This document shows, in pieces, positions 53,144 to 62,125 of a DNA stretch of 64,000 nt; position 1 is the stretch's first letter; each line of letters opens with the position of its first letter. The position numbers and the translations under genes were made by a program. This DNA is from Pseudomonas sp. BCA17 (GTDB lineage Bacteria; Pseudomonadota; Gammaproteobacteria; Pseudomonadales; Pseudomonadaceae), in assembly GCF_004519405.1 (NCBI RefSeq), contig NZ_SGWI01000002.1, positions 620,001-684,000 of the forward strand, written 5' to 3'. The notes under the pieces were generated by a model. That model was not told where the DNA came from and ran no database searches. It worked only from the letters and a program-made list of their open reading frames with translations.

Positions 53144-55243
53144 ATGCAGACTTTTTTTATCGCGCCCACCGATTTTGGTGTGGGTCTGACCTCCATCAGC
53201 CTTGGGCTGGTGCGTACCCTTGAGCGAGCCGGGTTGAAAGTCGGTTTCTTCAAACCGATTGCCCAGCCGCACCCCGGCGACACGGGTCCGGAACGCTCCA
53301 CCGAACTGGTGGCGCGCACTCACGGCCTGAAACCGCCACAACCCCTGGGCCTGGCCCACGTCGAGCGCATGCTGGGCGACGGCCAGCTTGATGAGCTGCT
53401 CGAAGAAATCATCACGCTGTATCAGCAGGCCGCCGTGGGCAAGGACGTGTTGATCGTCGAAGGCATGGTACCGACCCGCAGCGCCAGTTATGCGGCTCGA
53501 GTCAACCTGCACCTGGCCAAGAGCCTCGACGCCGAGGTGATCCTTGTGTCCGCCCCGGAAAACGAAGTGCTTACCGAACTTTCCGGCCGAGTCGAATTAC
53601 AGGCGCAGCTGTTCGGCGGGCCGAAAGATCCGAAAGTGCTGGGCGTAATCCTCAACAAAGTGCGCACCGACGAAAGCATCGAAGCCTTCTCGGCGCGCCT
53701 GAAAGAACATTCGCCGTTGTTGCGCAGTGGGGATTTCCGCCTGCTCGGCTGCATCCCCTACCAGCCCGAGCTCAACGCTCCGCGCACCCGCGACGTAGCC
53801 GACCTGATGGGCGCGCAGATCCTCAATGCCGGCGATTATGAAAGCCGGCGCATGACCAAAATCATCATTTGCGCGCGTACCATGCGCAACACCGTGGAGC
53901 TGCTCAAACCCGGCGTACTGGTGGTGACGCCGGGCGACCGCGACGACATCATCCTCGCCGTCAGCCTCGCGGCGATCAACGGCGTGCCTCTGGCCGGACT
54001 GCTGCTGACCAGTGACACCCTGCCCGACCCGCGCATCATGGATTTGTGCCGTGGCGCGCTCCAGGCCGGGCTGCCGGTGCTGTCGGTGAGCACAGGCTCC
54101 TACGACACGGCGAACCTGCTCAACAGCCTCAACAAAGAAATCCCTATCGACGATCGCGAGCGCGCCGAGATCATCACCGATTTCGTCGCCAGCCACCTGG
54201 ATGCGCGCTGGCTGCACCAACGTTGCGGCACGCCTCGGGAAATGCGCCTGTCACCGGCGGTATTCCGTTATCAATTGATTCAACGCGCCCAGGCCGCCAA
54301 CAAGCGCATCGTATTGCCCGAAGGCAGTGAACCGCTGACCGTGCAAGCCGCCGCCCTCTGCCAGGCCCGCGGCATTGCCCGCTGTGTGCTGCTGGCCAAG
54401 CCGGCGGATGTGGAAGCCGTCGCCCGCGCCCAGGGCATCGAATTGCCCGAGGGCCTGGAGATTCTTGACCCGGACCTGATTCGCCAGCGTTACGTCGAAC
54501 CGATGGTTGCGCTGCGCAAGAGCAAAAGCCTCAACGCGCCGATGGCCGAGCAGCAGCTGGAAGACAACGTGGTGATCGCCACCATGATGCTCGCGCTGGA
54601 TGAAGTGGACGGCCTGGTTTCCGGCGTCATCCACTCCACCGCCAACACCATCCGTCCCGCCCTGCAGCTGATTAAAACAGCACCGGGTTGCACGCTGGTG
54701 TCGTCGGTGTTCTTCATGCTGTTTCCCGAGCAGGTACTGGTGTACGGCGACTGCGTGATGAATCCGCACCCGAGCGCGGCCGAGCTGGCAGAGATCGCCC
54801 TGCAAAGCGCCGACTCGGCCGCCGCGTTCGGCATTACCCCACGCGTGGCGATGATCAGCTATTCCAGCGGTGACTCAGCCAGCGGCGAGGAAGTGGAAAA
54901 GGTCCGCGAAGCCACCCTGCTCGCCCACGAACAGCAAAGCTCATTGCTGATCGACGGTCCCTTGCAGTACGACGCCGCCGCCAACGAAACCGTCGCCCGG
55001 CAGTTGGCGCCCAATAGCCAGGTCGCCGGTAAAGCCACAGTCTTTGTGTTCCCGGACCTGAACACCGGCAACACCACGCACAAGGCCGTGCAACGCAGCG
55101 CCGACTGCGTGAGCCTGGGGCCGATGCTCCAGGGCTTGCGCAAGCCGGTGAACGACCTGCCACGCGGCGCTCAAGTCGACGACATCGTGTACACCATCGC
55201 ATTGACTGCGATCCAAGCCGCCAACCGCCCCATGGATATCTAA
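53144..55243 (+). CDS. pta: Phosphate acetyltransferase
   Basis: Pta interconverts acetyl-CoA and acetyl phosphate. The 699-residue protein is the long type: an N-terminal P-loop-like domain related to BioD (FIAPTDFGVGLTSISLGLVR), a middle DRTGG domain, and the C-terminal catalytic PTA domain from about 375 (RIVLPEGSEPLTVQAA, SGVIHSTANTIRPALQ, NTGNTTHKAVQRS). ATG 53144 matches the family start better than 53123. No acetate kinase gene is adjacent, unlike the ackA-pta arrangement in P. aeruginosa. The stop codon abuts the downstream acyltransferase gene. Confidence 0.95.
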   Translation: MQTFFIAPTDFGVGLTSISLGLVRTLERAGLKVGFFKPIAQPHPGDTGPERSTELVARTHGLKPPQPLGLAHVERMLGDGQLDELLEEIITLYQQAAVGKDVLIVEGMVPTRSASYAARVNLHLAKSLDAEVILVSAPENEVLTELSGRVELQAQLFGGPKDPKVLGVILNKVRTDESIEAFSARLKEHSPLLRSGDFRLLGCIPYQPELNAPRTRDVADLMGAQILNAGDYESRRMTKIIICARTMRNTVELLKPGVLVVTPGDRDDIILAVSLAAINGVPLAGLLLTSDTLPDPRIMDLCRGALQAGLPVLSVSTGSYDTANLLNSLNKEIPIDDRERAEIITDFVASHLDARWLHQRCGTPREMRLSPAVFRYQLIQRAQAANKRIVLPEGSEPLTVQAAALCQARGIARCVLLAKPADVEAVARAQGIELPEGLEILDPDLIRQRYVEPMVALRKSKSLNAPMAEQQLEDNVVIATMMLALDEVDGLVSGVIHSTANTIRPALQLIKTAPGCTLVSSVFFMLFPEQVLVYGDCVMNPHPSAAELAEIALQSADSAAAFGITPRVAMISYSSGDSASGEEVEKVREATLLAHEQQSSLLIDGPLQYDAAANETVARQLAPNSQVAGKATVFVFPDLNTGNTTHKAVQRSADCVSLGPMLQGLRKPVNDLPRGAQVDDIVYTIALTAIQAANRPMDI

Positions 55244-56143
55244 ATGCTGGATTTTCTACCTGCCGCCGTGCGCGGAGTCATTGCTTCGCTGTTGCTGGCG
55301 TTGAACACGATCCTGCTGTGTTCGTTCCTGTTTATCGTGGCCTTGTTCAAGGCGCTGCCGTTTGCCAAGCGCTTCAGCGAATGGCTGATGAACCACACCC
55401 ATGAAGCCTGGGTCACCAACAACAAGGGCTGGATGAATCTGGTGCAGCGCACTCGCTGGCACCTGACCGGCCTTGAGGGCCTGGACTACCAACACTCGTA
55501 TCTGGTGACCAGCAACCACCAGAGCTGGGTTGACATCATGGTGTTGCAATACGTGCTGAACCGGCGGATCCGCCCGTTGAAATTTTTCCTCAAGCAGGAA
55601 CTGATCTGGGTGCCGGTGATTGGCCTGGCGTGGTGGGCGCTGGGCTTTCCGTTCATGAAGCGCTACACCAAGGCCTATCTGGAAAAGCACCCGGAGAAGA
55701 AAGGCAAAGACCTGGAAACCACCCGCAAGACCTGCGCGAAATTTCGCGACAACCCCGTCGGCATCTTCAACTTCGCCGAAGGCACGCGATTTACTCCAGG
55801 CAAACATGCACAGCAGAAGTCGCCGTTCCGCTACCTGCTCAAGCCCAAGGCCGGTGGTATCGCCTTTGTACTGGATGCCATGGGCGAACAGTTGAAGTCA
55901 CTGGTCAACGTGACCATCCACTACCCCGCCGGGCGCCCAGGCTATTGGGATTTGCTGTGCGGGAATGTGAAGGACGTGGTCGTGCAGTTTGAAGAGGTAC
56001 GGATTCCGGCCGAGTTCATTGGCAAGAATTATGAACAGGACGGGATATATCGGGTGGCATTCCAAGGCTGGATCAACCAGCTGTGGGAAGACAAGGACGC
56101 CCTCCTGGAGAAACTGCACACGCAATTCCCAGGCAAAAAATAA
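55244..56143 (+). CDS. 1-acylglycerol-3-phosphate acyltransferase family protein
   Basis: The 299-residue protein has an N-terminal membrane helix (ASLLLALNTILLCSFLFIV) and the PlsC acyltransferase motifs: NHQSWVD (the H-x4-D catalytic pair), then FPFMKRYT and FNFAEGTRFTPGK. Size and motif spacing resemble E. coli YihG (PlsD-like), which adds fatty acyl chains to lysophosphatidic acid at the inner membrane. ATG directly follows the pta stop, so the two are cotranscribed; acetyl-CoA balance and lipid synthesis may be linked. Confidence 0.88.
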   Translation: MLDFLPAAVRGVIASLLLALNTILLCSFLFIVALFKALPFAKRFSEWLMNHTHEAWVTNNKGWMNLVQRTRWHLTGLEGLDYQHSYLVTSNHQSWVDIMVLQYVLNRRIRPLKFFLKQELIWVPVIGLAWWALGFPFMKRYTKAYLEKHPEKKGKDLETTRKTCAKFRDNPVGIFNFAEGTRFTPGKHAQQKSPFRYLLKPKAGGIAFVLDAMGEQLKSLVNVTIHYPAGRPGYWDLLCGNVKDVVVQFEEVRIPAEFIGKNYEQDGIYRVAFQGWINQLWEDKDALLEKLHTQFPGKK

Positions 56144-56262
56144 TCATCATGTGTGACGGGGCTTGCTCCCGACGGTAACGCTCAGCTGAGGCCGTGACTG
56201 GCACTCGGCAATCGTGAACAAGCTCTCCGCTGCAGTTGATCTGCGCTGACCGTAAGTGCATG

Positions 56263-56300
56263 AAAAAGCCCGCCACCGATCACTCGGTGGCGGGCTTATT
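56263..56300. terminator. Bidirectional terminator between the acyltransferase gene and cysNC
   Basis: AAGCCCGCCACCGA and TCGGTGGCGGGCTT form a 14-bp stem with a four-base loop, with A/T runs on both sides. It lies 119 bases after one stop codon and 14 bases after the cysNC stop on the other strand, so it can serve both. Confidence 0.9.
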
Positions 56301-56314
56301 TGTGCTGGAGCGGT

Positions 56315-58213
56315 TTAGATCGCGCCGCGCTGACGCAACAACTCGAGCACCTGCTTGACGCTCTCTTCCAACGACAGCGCCTGGGTGTCGAGCACCAGAT
56401 CGGCGTTCAACGGCACGTCATACGGGAAGGATTCGCCAGGGATGTTATCCCCTCCGGCAGCGTACAGGCCTTGCGGATCACGCTCGGCGCACACCAGCGG
56501 CGACGCTTGTACATAGACGGTCAGAAGACGGTCGGCGCCGATCAGTGCCTTGGCCTGTTCGCGGCCTTCGGCATCCGGCGCAACGAACGCGGCCAGGGTC
56601 AGCAGGCCGGCTTCGTTGAACTGGCGCGCCACGTGGGCGGCACGCCGCCAGTTTTCAGTGCGACCAGCACGGTCCTGCGGCAACCCTTTGTTCAGGTCGT
56701 GACGCAGGTTCTGGCCATCCAGCACGAATACCGCCCGGCCCATGTCGAACAGCTTGCGCTCAACCGCGTAGGCCAAGGTACTTTTGCCGGCGCCCGACAA
56801 GCCGCTGAACAACACGGTGGCCGGCTGCTGGCCGAAGCGCAGCGCACGCTCCTCGGTGGCGACATGAGCCAATTTACCGTGCTGTGCCGCACTGCCATGG
56901 CCAACCGGTGGCGCGATGATCATGCCTGCGGCTACGGTGCCGTTGGTCAAACGGTCGATGACGATAAACGCACCCGTGGTGCGGTTGCTGTCGTAGCCGT
57001 CCAGGGCAATGGCGGCGTCGAGGCTGACCTTGACCCGGCCGATCTCGTTCAATTGCAACGAACTCGCCGGGCCTTCGGCCAGGGTGTTCACGTCTACGCG
57101 GTGCACGATGCTGGTGATGGAACCCGGCACATAGCTGGTAGCGCGCTTGATGTCGTATTTCTTGCCCGGCAGCATCGGCTCTTCAGCCATCCATACCAGC
57201 ATGGCGTCGAAAGCGTCAGTCACTTGCGGCACATTGTCGGCATGCACCAGCAGGTCGCCACGGGAGATGTCGATCTCGTCTTCCATGGTCAGGGTCACGG
57301 CCTGGCCTGGGCCTGCGTGCTCCAGTTCGCCTTCGAAGGTGACGATGGATTTGACGCGGCTGCTCTTGCCCGAAGGCAGCACCACCACTTCGTCGCCCTT
57401 GTGCACGATGCCGCTGGCCAGGGTGCCGGCGAAACCGCGGAAGTTCAGGTTCGGACGGTTGACGTACTGCACCGGGAAACGCAAATCGGTGTAGTTGCGG
57501 TCGTTGGCGATCTCGACGGTCTCGAGAATCTCCATCAGCGATTGGCCGGTGTACCAAGGCGAACGCTCGCTCTTGTTCACCACGTTGTCGCCCTTGAGCG
57601 CGGACATCGGTACGAATGCCAGGGTACTCGGCTTGAAGGCGATGCCGTCGGCAAACTTCAGGTAATCGGCCTTGATCTGCTCGAATACGCTTTGATCAAA
57701 GCCATTGATGTCCATCTTGTTGACGGCCACCACGATATGTTTGATACCCAGCAACGAGGCGATAAAGCTGTGGCGACGGGTCTGGGTCTGCACGCCATAA
57801 CGCGCATCGATCAGAATGATCGCCAGGTCACAGGTGGATGCACCGGTGGCCATGTTGCGGGTGTACTGCTCATGGCCGGGGGTGTCGGCAATGATGAATT
57901 TGCGCTTTGCGGTGGAGAAATAGCGATAGGCAACATCGATGGTGATGCCCTGCTCGCGCTCAGCCTGCAAGCCGTCGACCAGCAAGGCCAAGTCGATGTC
58001 GTCACCGGTAGTGCCGACTTTCTTCGAATCGCGGGTGATGGCTTCCAGGTGATCTTCGTAGATCATCTTGGAGTCGTGCAGCAGGCGCCCGATCAGGGTG
58101 CTCTTGCCGTCGTCGACGTTGCCGCAGGTCAGGAAGCGCAACATTTCCTTGCGCTCGTGCTGGCCCAGGTAGGCGAGGATGTCCTCGCTGATCAAATCAG
58201 ATTGATGGCTCAT
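56315..58213 (-). CDS. cysNC: Sulfate adenylyltransferase subunit 1/adenylylsulfate kinase fusion
   Basis: CysNC drives sulfate activation: the CysN GTPase with CysD makes APS, and the fused CysC kinase makes PAPS. The 632-residue protein has G1 [18 protein letters not shown]3 [11 protein letters not shown] and G4 NKMD, the beta-barrel domains, and from about residue 455 the APS kinase with P-loop [11 protein letters not shown] and [20 protein letters not shown] 58213 is the family start. In most pseudomonads it follows cysD closely; here 497 bases intervene and hold a four-helix-bundle gene. Confidence 0.96.
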   Translation of the reverse strand: MSHQSDLISEDILAYLGQHERKEMLRFLTCGNVDDGKSTLIGRLLHDSKMIYEDHLEAITRDSKKVGTTGDDIDLALLVDGLQAEREQGITIDVAYRYFSTAKRKFIIADTPGHEQYTRNMATGASTCDLAIILIDARYGVQTQTRRHSFIASLLGIKHIVVAVNKMDINGFDQSVFEQIKADYLKFADGIAFKPSTLAFVPMSALKGDNVVNKSERSPWYTGQSLMEILETVEIANDRNYTDLRFPVQYVNRPNLNFRGFAGTLASGIVHKGDEVVVLPSGKSSRVKSIVTFEGELEHAGPGQAVTLTMEDEIDISRGDLLVHADNVPQVTDAFDAMLVWMAEEPMLPGKKYDIKRATSYVPGSITSIVHRVDVNTLAEGPASSLQLNEIGRVKVSLDAAIALDGYDSNRTTGAFIVIDRLTNGTVAAGMIIAPPVGHGSAAQHGKLAHVATEERALRFGQQPATVLFSGLSGAGKSTLAYAVERKLFDMGRAVFVLDGQNLRHDLNKGLPQDRAGRTENWRRAAHVARQFNEAGLLTLAAFVAPDAEGREQAKALIGADRLLTVYVQASPLVCAERDPQGLYAAGGDNIPGESFPYDVPLNADLVLDTQALSLEESVKQVLELLRQRGAI

Positions 58214-58240
58214 CGGGTTCAAGCTCCAAGCTGTAAGCTT

Positions 58241-58699
58241 CAAGCGGCAAGCTTGTCGGCGTACAGCTAGTCAGAAATTTTGTTGATCAGGCCGCAGAGC
58301 ATTTTTGAGAGCTCGCGGGTTTCTGCAATCCAGTTATCAGCCATTGGTTGGGCGATGTAAGCGATGTCACTGCCGATGAGAATCTGTGTTCGTAATTCTC
58401 CACAAGAGCCCTTCGCAATCCAGAGAAAACGTACCTTTTCTTTGGCACCGCGACGCTCCATCCCTTCAGCAATATTGGAAGGTACCGAAAGTGCTGAGCG
58501 AGTGATTTGGTCCTTGAAACCAAGATCCCTGTATTGAGCAAACTCTCGGTAAATTCTCACCGCTAGACACTTGCTTCTCTGCCAGACAACCAACTTCTCG
58601 AAATCCATTACGAGTCACTCAAACGTGGCTCGCAACGACCGGCTGCAAGCACCAAACTGCAAATTACGCATAACGCCTTTAACTGCAGCTTGCCGCTTG
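58241..58699. mobile_element. Candidate inserted unit bounded by 13-bp inverted repeats
   Basis: CAAGCGGCAAGCT (58241-58253) and its exact complement AGCTTGCCGCTTG (58687-58699) bound a 459-base unit that holds the whole four-helix-bundle gene. The outer flanks also carry related AAGCTTNAAGC-like short repeats. The unit sits exactly between the cysD stop and the cysNC start. No transposase is inside and no target duplication was identified, so mobility is an inference. Confidence 0.45.
58267..58608 (-). CDS. Four-helix-bundle protein (23S rRNA intervening-sequence protein family)
   Basis: A 113-residue helical protein beginning [20 protein letters not shown], with [20 protein letters not shown] in the second helix. 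These are hallmarks of the S23/IVP family, first seen in intervening sequences of 23S rRNA and structurally related to the Avd protein of diversity-generating retroelements. The role of free-standing copies is unknown. It has the same strand as cysD and cysNC and would be transcribed with them. Codon use (many A/T-ending codons) differs from the flanking cys genes, consistent with transfer. Confidence 0.88.
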   Translation of the reverse strand: MDFEKLVVWQRSKCLAVRIYREFAQYRDLGFKDQITRSALSVPSNIAEGMERRGAKEKVRFLWIAKGSCGELRTQILIGSDIAYIAQPMADNWIAETRELSKMLCGLINKISD

Positions 58700-58710
58700 T
58701 AACTCGACGC

Positions 58711-59628
58711 TTAAAAGTACCCCTGCCGTTTTTTGTCTTCCATCGAGCCAGCACCATCGTGATCGATGACACGGCCCTGGCGCTCGGAAGTTCGCGTCAG
58801 GAGCATTTCCTGAATGATGTCCGTCAGCGTCTCGGCTTCGGACTCCACCGCGCCCGTCAACGGGTAGCAGCCAAGGGTGCGGAAACGCACTTTCTTTTTG
58901 ACGATTCGGGCTTTTTCTTCGTCGGACAGGTGCTCAAGGATGCGGTCGTCGTCGATCATGATCAACGTGCCGTTCTTCTCGATCACATCGCGCTCGGCGG
59001 CGAAATACAGCGGCACGATCGGAATACCTTCCAGGTAGATGTACTGCCAGATGTCCAGCTCGGTCCAGTTGGACAGCGGGAACACGCGGATCGACTCGCC
59101 CTTGTTGACGTTGCCGTTGTAGACGTTCCACAGCTCGGGACGCTGGTTCTTCGGGTCCCAGCGGTGTTTGCTGTCGCGGAACGAGTACACACGCTCTTTG
59201 GCGCGGGATTTCTCTTCATCGCGACGGGCACCGCCGAAGGCTGCGTCGAAACCATGTTTGTCCAGGGCCTGCTTGAGGCCCTCGGTCTTCATGATGTCGG
59301 TGTGCTTGGCGCTGCCGTGAGTGAATGGGTTGATGCCCTGCGCCACGCCATCCGGGTTGATGTGGGTGATCAGGTCCAGGCCCAGTTCTTCGACCATTTG
59401 GTCGCGGAACTTGTACATCTCCTGGAATTTCCAGCGGGTGTCGACGTGCATCACCGGGAACGGCAACTTGCCCGGAAAAAAAGCCTTGCGTGCCAGATGC
59501 AGCATCACGGCGGAGTCTTTACCGATCGAGTAGAGCATCACCGGGTTGTCGAACTCGGCGGCGACCTCGCGGATGATGTGGATGCTTTCCGCCTCCAGCT
59601 GTTTCAGATGCGTCAGTTTGTCGACCAT
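58711..59628 (-). CDS. cysD: Sulfate adenylyltransferase subunit 2
   Basis: CysD is the ATP-pyrophosphatase-fold subunit that adenylates sulfate to APS. The 305-residue protein contains the PP-loop motif [43 protein letters not shown] and [16 protein letters not shown]. It starts the cysD-(IVP)-cysNC group. The region upstream to 59786 probably holds its promoter, which in Pseudomonas depends on CysB. Confidence 0.96.
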   Translation of the reverse strand: MVDKLTHLKQLEAESIHIIREVAAEFDNPVMLYSIGKDSAVMLHLARKAFFPGKLPFPVMHVDTRWKFQEMYKFRDQMVEELGLDLITHINPDGVAQGINPFTHGSAKHTDIMKTEGLKQALDKHGFDAAFGGARRDEEKSRAKERVYSFRDSKHRWDPKNQRPELWNVYNGNVNKGESIRVFPLSNWTELDIWQYIYLEGIPIVPLYFAAERDVIEKNGTLIMIDDDRILEHLSDEEKARIVKKKVRFRTLGCYPLTGAVESEAETLTDIIQEMLLTRTSERQGRVIDHDGAGSMEDKKRQGYF

Positions 59629-59786
59629 GGTTACTCACGGAAAAACGATCTTGTGGACGGCCAGCGGGCCGTGTTCGAGCGAGGCATGCTAGCACAGCAC
59701 CTTCTTCTATTCAGGGAGCCATCTAGATCGAAACGGTATATGAATATGCCCCGCGGTTTGGCCCTGTGCACGAGAGGGCTTACCCT

Positions 59787-59965
59787 AATGCCAGTCAGTT
59801 AAGAGGGATAAAGGCTAAAAAGTAACCTGTGGCGAGGGAGCTTGCTCCCGTTGGACTGCGCAGCAGTCCCATGCTTTGTAAACAAAGAGCGGGGCCGCTT
59901 CGCGGCCCGACGGGAGCAAGCTCCCTCGCCACACATACAGCGTTCACCCTTAACTGACTGGCGTT
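59787..59965. mobile_element. MITE-like element with 17-bp inverted ends and 12-bp direct repeats
   Basis: The ends AATGCCAGTCAGTTAAG (59787-59803) and CTTAACTGACTGGCGTT (59949-59965) are inverted copies with one mismatch. Identical 12-bp direct repeats AGGGCTTACCCT flank them at 59775-59786 and 59966-59977. The 179-bp element has no coding capacity and contains a REP doublet. A target duplication of about 12 bp fits IS4-type transposition. The 370-base gap between cysD and the Nif3 gene otherwise holds only the cysD upstream region. Confidence 0.75.
59828..59933. repeat. REP doublet forming a branched cruciform
   Basis: TGTGGCGAGGGAGCTTGCTC (first 20 bases of a 24-base arm, 59828-59851) has a perfect inverted copy at 59910-59933. 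Between the arms are three smaller perfect hairpins: GGACTGC/GCAGTCC at 59853-59869, CTTTG/CAAAG near 59874-59887 and GGGCCGC/GCGGCCC at 59892-59908. The whole folds like a multi-branched junction. Confidence 0.85.
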
Positions 59966-59998
59966 AGGGCTTACCCTCCATTTGTTCATTGATACGCG

Positions 59999-60757
59999 TC
60001 AGATCGGGTTCGGGCAATCGATGAACAGGTGCTCCAGGGCGAAACGCCGTGCCAGGTAGTCACCCAGCGCCTGCACCCCGTAGCGCTCGGTGGCGTGATG
60101 GCCGGCCGCGATGAAGCTGATGTCGTTTTCACGCGCACTGTGGAAGGTCTGCTCGGAGGCTTCACCACTCAGGTACAGGTCGACACCGGCGGCAATTGCC
60201 TGATCGATGTAGCTCTGGCCTCCGCCGGTACACCAGCCGACGCGGCGGATCATTTCGCTGCCTTCGATCAGCAGCGGCTCGCGGCCCATCACGTCCTGCA
60301 CACGGCGGGCGAAATCGCGGGGCGACAAGGGCTCGGCGAGGGAGCCGACCAGGCCGACGATCTTGGGGTTGTTCGGGTCCAGCGGGCCTTCGACGGTGAT
60401 GTCCAGTTGGCGGGCAAGCTGCACGTTGTTGCCCACATCCGGGTGCAGGTCCAGCGGCAAATGGTAGGCCAACAAGCTGATGTCGTGCTTGAGCAGGGTT
60501 TTCAGGCGACGCTGCTTCATGCCGGTGACACACGGGTTCTCACCCTTCCAGAAATACCCGTGATGCACCAGCACCAAGTCGGCCTCGGCTTCGACGGCGG
60601 CGTCCAGCAAAGCCTGGCTTGCGGTCACGCCGCTGACGATGCGCCGCACTTGCGGGCGCCCCTCGACCTGCAGGCCATTGGGGCAGTAATCGGCAATTTT
60701 TGCGCTGGCAAGGTAGCGGTCCGCTTCCTCGACGAGGGTAGTAAGGGGGACGGCCAT
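59999..60757 (-). CDS. Nif3-like dinuclear metal centre protein (YbgI/DUF34 family)
   Basis: The 252-residue protein carries the NIF3 metal motifs: DYCPNGLQVEGR, LVHHGYFWKGE (His-His), the lysine-rich middle with LLAYHLPLDLHPDVG, and the C-terminal AAGHHATERYGVQALG. Such proteins form hexameric rings with two metal ions per subunit; a GTP cyclohydrolase-like role has been suggested for some but is not established. It is divergent from algW, the same arrangement as PA4445-algW in P. aeruginosa. Confidence 0.92.
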   Translation of the reverse strand: MAVPLTTLVEEADRYLASAKIADYCPNGLQVEGRPQVRRIVSGVTASQALLDAAVEAEADLVLVHHGYFWKGENPCVTGMKQRRLKTLLKHDISLLAYHLPLDLHPDVGNNVQLARQLDITVEGPLDPNNPKIVGLVGSLAEPLSPRDFARRVQDVMGREPLLIEGSEMIRRVGWCTGGGQSYIDQAIAAGVDLYLSGEASEQTFHSARENDISFIAAGHHATERYGVQALGDYLARRFALEHLFIDCPNPI

Positions 60758-60801
60758 GTAAAGACTCCTAAATATCCCGTTCCGAGGCGCTCGCAGCCTC
60801 G

Positions 60802-60807
60802 TATAAT
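60802..60807 (+). promoter_or_regulatory. Candidate -10 box for algW
   Basis: A perfect TATAAT lies 53 bases upstream of the algW ATG in the divergent gap. The matching -35 is weak, so the promoter call is tentative. Confidence 0.4.
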
Positions 60808-60860
60808 GCGCGACATTATGGGCGCTCTCCCGCCCCCTGCAACCTGTCAGGACTTACTTG

Positions 60861-62015
60861 ATGCTCAAGGCACTGCGTTTTTTTGGATGGCCATTGTTGG
60901 CTGGCGTGCTGATCGCGATGCTGATTATTCAGCGTTATCCCCAGTGGGTGGGCTTACCCAGCCTTGATGTAAACCTGCAGCAGGCTCCGCAGACCAGTTC
61001 GGTGGTGCAAGGCCCGGTGACCTATGCGGACGCCGTCGTCATCGCCGCGCCTGCCGTGGTCAACCTGTACACGACCAAGGTTATCAACAAGCCGGCGCAT
61101 CCGTTGTTTGAAGACCCGCAGTTCCGCCGTTATTTCGGTGACAACGACCCCAAGCAGCGCCGCATGGAATCCAGCCTGGGTTCCGGGGTGATCATGAGCC
61201 CGGAAGGCTACATCCTCACCAATAATCACGTGACCAGCGGTGCCGACCAGATCGTCGTGGCCCTGCGCGACGGCCGTGAAACCCTCGCCCGTGTGGTCGG
61301 CAGCGACCCGGAAACCGACCTCGCCGTGCTGAAGATCGATTTGAAAAACCTGCCCTCCATCACCATCGGCCGTTCAGAAGGGCTGCGCGTGGGTGATGTG
61401 GCATTGGCCATCGGCAACCCGTTCGGCGTTGGCCAGACGGTGACAATGGGCATTATCAGTGCCACCGGGCGAAACCAGTTGGGGCTCAACAGTTACGAAG
61501 ACTTCATCCAGACCGACGCAGCAATCAACCCGGGCAACTCCGGTGGCGCGCTGGTGGATGCCAATGGCAACCTGACGGGCATCAACACCGCGATTTTCTC
61601 CAAGTCCGGCGGCTCCCAAGGCATCGGTTTTGCGATTCCGGTGAAACTGGCGATGGAAGTGATGAAGTCGATCATCGAGCACGGCCAGGTGATTCGTGGC
61701 TGGCTGGGGATCGAAGTGCAGCCATTGACCAAGGAACTGGCCGAATCGTTTGGCCTTACCGGTCGCCCAGGCATTGTCGTGGCGGGGATCTTCCGCGACG
61801 GCCCGGCCCAAAAAGCCGGCCTGCAATTGGGGGATGTGATCCTGAGCATCGATGGCGAGCCGGCCGGTGATGGCCGCAAGTCGATGAACCAGGTGGCGCG
61901 GATCAAGCCGACGGAGAAGGTGACGATCCAGGTAATGCGTAACGGTAAAGAGATCAACCTGTCGGCGGAAATTGGCCTGCGCCCACCGCCTGCGCCCGTG
62001 AAGGAAGAGGGATAG
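60861..62015 (+). CDS. algW: Periplasmic serine protease AlgW (DegS type)
   Basis: AlgW starts the regulated proteolysis of the anti-sigma factor MucA when misfolded outer-membrane proteins accumulate, and so releases AlgU. The 384-residue protein has an N-terminal membrane anchor (PLLAGVLIAMLII), a trypsin-like domain with His123 (LTNNHVTSG), Asp153 (ETDLAVLKI) and Ser227 (NPGNSGGAL), and one C-terminal PDZ domain from about 285. The ATG at 60861 has AGGA eight bases upstream and gives the same Ser227 numbering as P. aeruginosa AlgW. The single PDZ domain separates it from MucD. Confidence 0.95.
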   Translation: MLKALRFFGWPLLAGVLIAMLIIQRYPQWVGLPSLDVNLQQAPQTSSVVQGPVTYADAVVIAAPAVVNLYTTKVINKPAHPLFEDPQFRRYFGDNDPKQRRMESSLGSGVIMSPEGYILTNNHVTSGADQIVVALRDGRETLARVVGSDPETDLAVLKIDLKNLPSITIGRSEGLRVGDVALAIGNPFGVGQTVTMGIISATGRNQLGLNSYEDFIQTDAAINPGNSGGALVDANGNLTGINTAIFSKSGGSQGIGFAIPVKLAMEVMKSIIEHGQVIRGWLGIEVQPLTKELAESFGLTGRPGIVVAGIFRDGPAQKAGLQLGDVILSIDGEPAGDGRKSMNQVARIKPTEKVTIQVMRNGKEINLSAEIGLRPPPAPVKEEG

Positions 62016-62022
62016 GCCGCAG

Positions 62023-62051
62023 TACAGGTGCCCGATCGAGGGCACCTGTAA
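62023..62051 (+). terminator. Hairpin after algW
   Basis: ACAGGTGCCC and GGGCACCTGT form a perfect 10-bp stem around ATCGA-like loop bases, starting about eight bases after the algW stop. There is no T run, so it may be a stabilising hairpin or a weak terminator. Confidence 0.5.
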
Positions 62052-62065
62052 GAAACTATTTCAAA

Positions 62066-62084
62066 GCAATTCATTCTCATTAGG
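62066..62084 (+). promoter_or_regulatory. Possible Fur box before the TonB receptor gene
   Basis: The stretch GCAATTCATTCTCATTAGG fits the NAT-A-AT repeat form of Pseudomonas Fur sites, with the common ATTCTCATT half. It lies 42 bases before the receptor ATG, where Fur would block transcription when iron is plentiful. Several positions differ from consensus. Confidence 0.55.
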
Positions 62085-62125
62085 CATGTTATATTGTTTC
62101 AATATCGCTATTGGAACGCTCTACC

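Noticed and set aside
53144..55243. An acetate kinase gene next to pta
   Set aside because: The flanks hold DUF3565 and an acyltransferase; no AckA motif is present.
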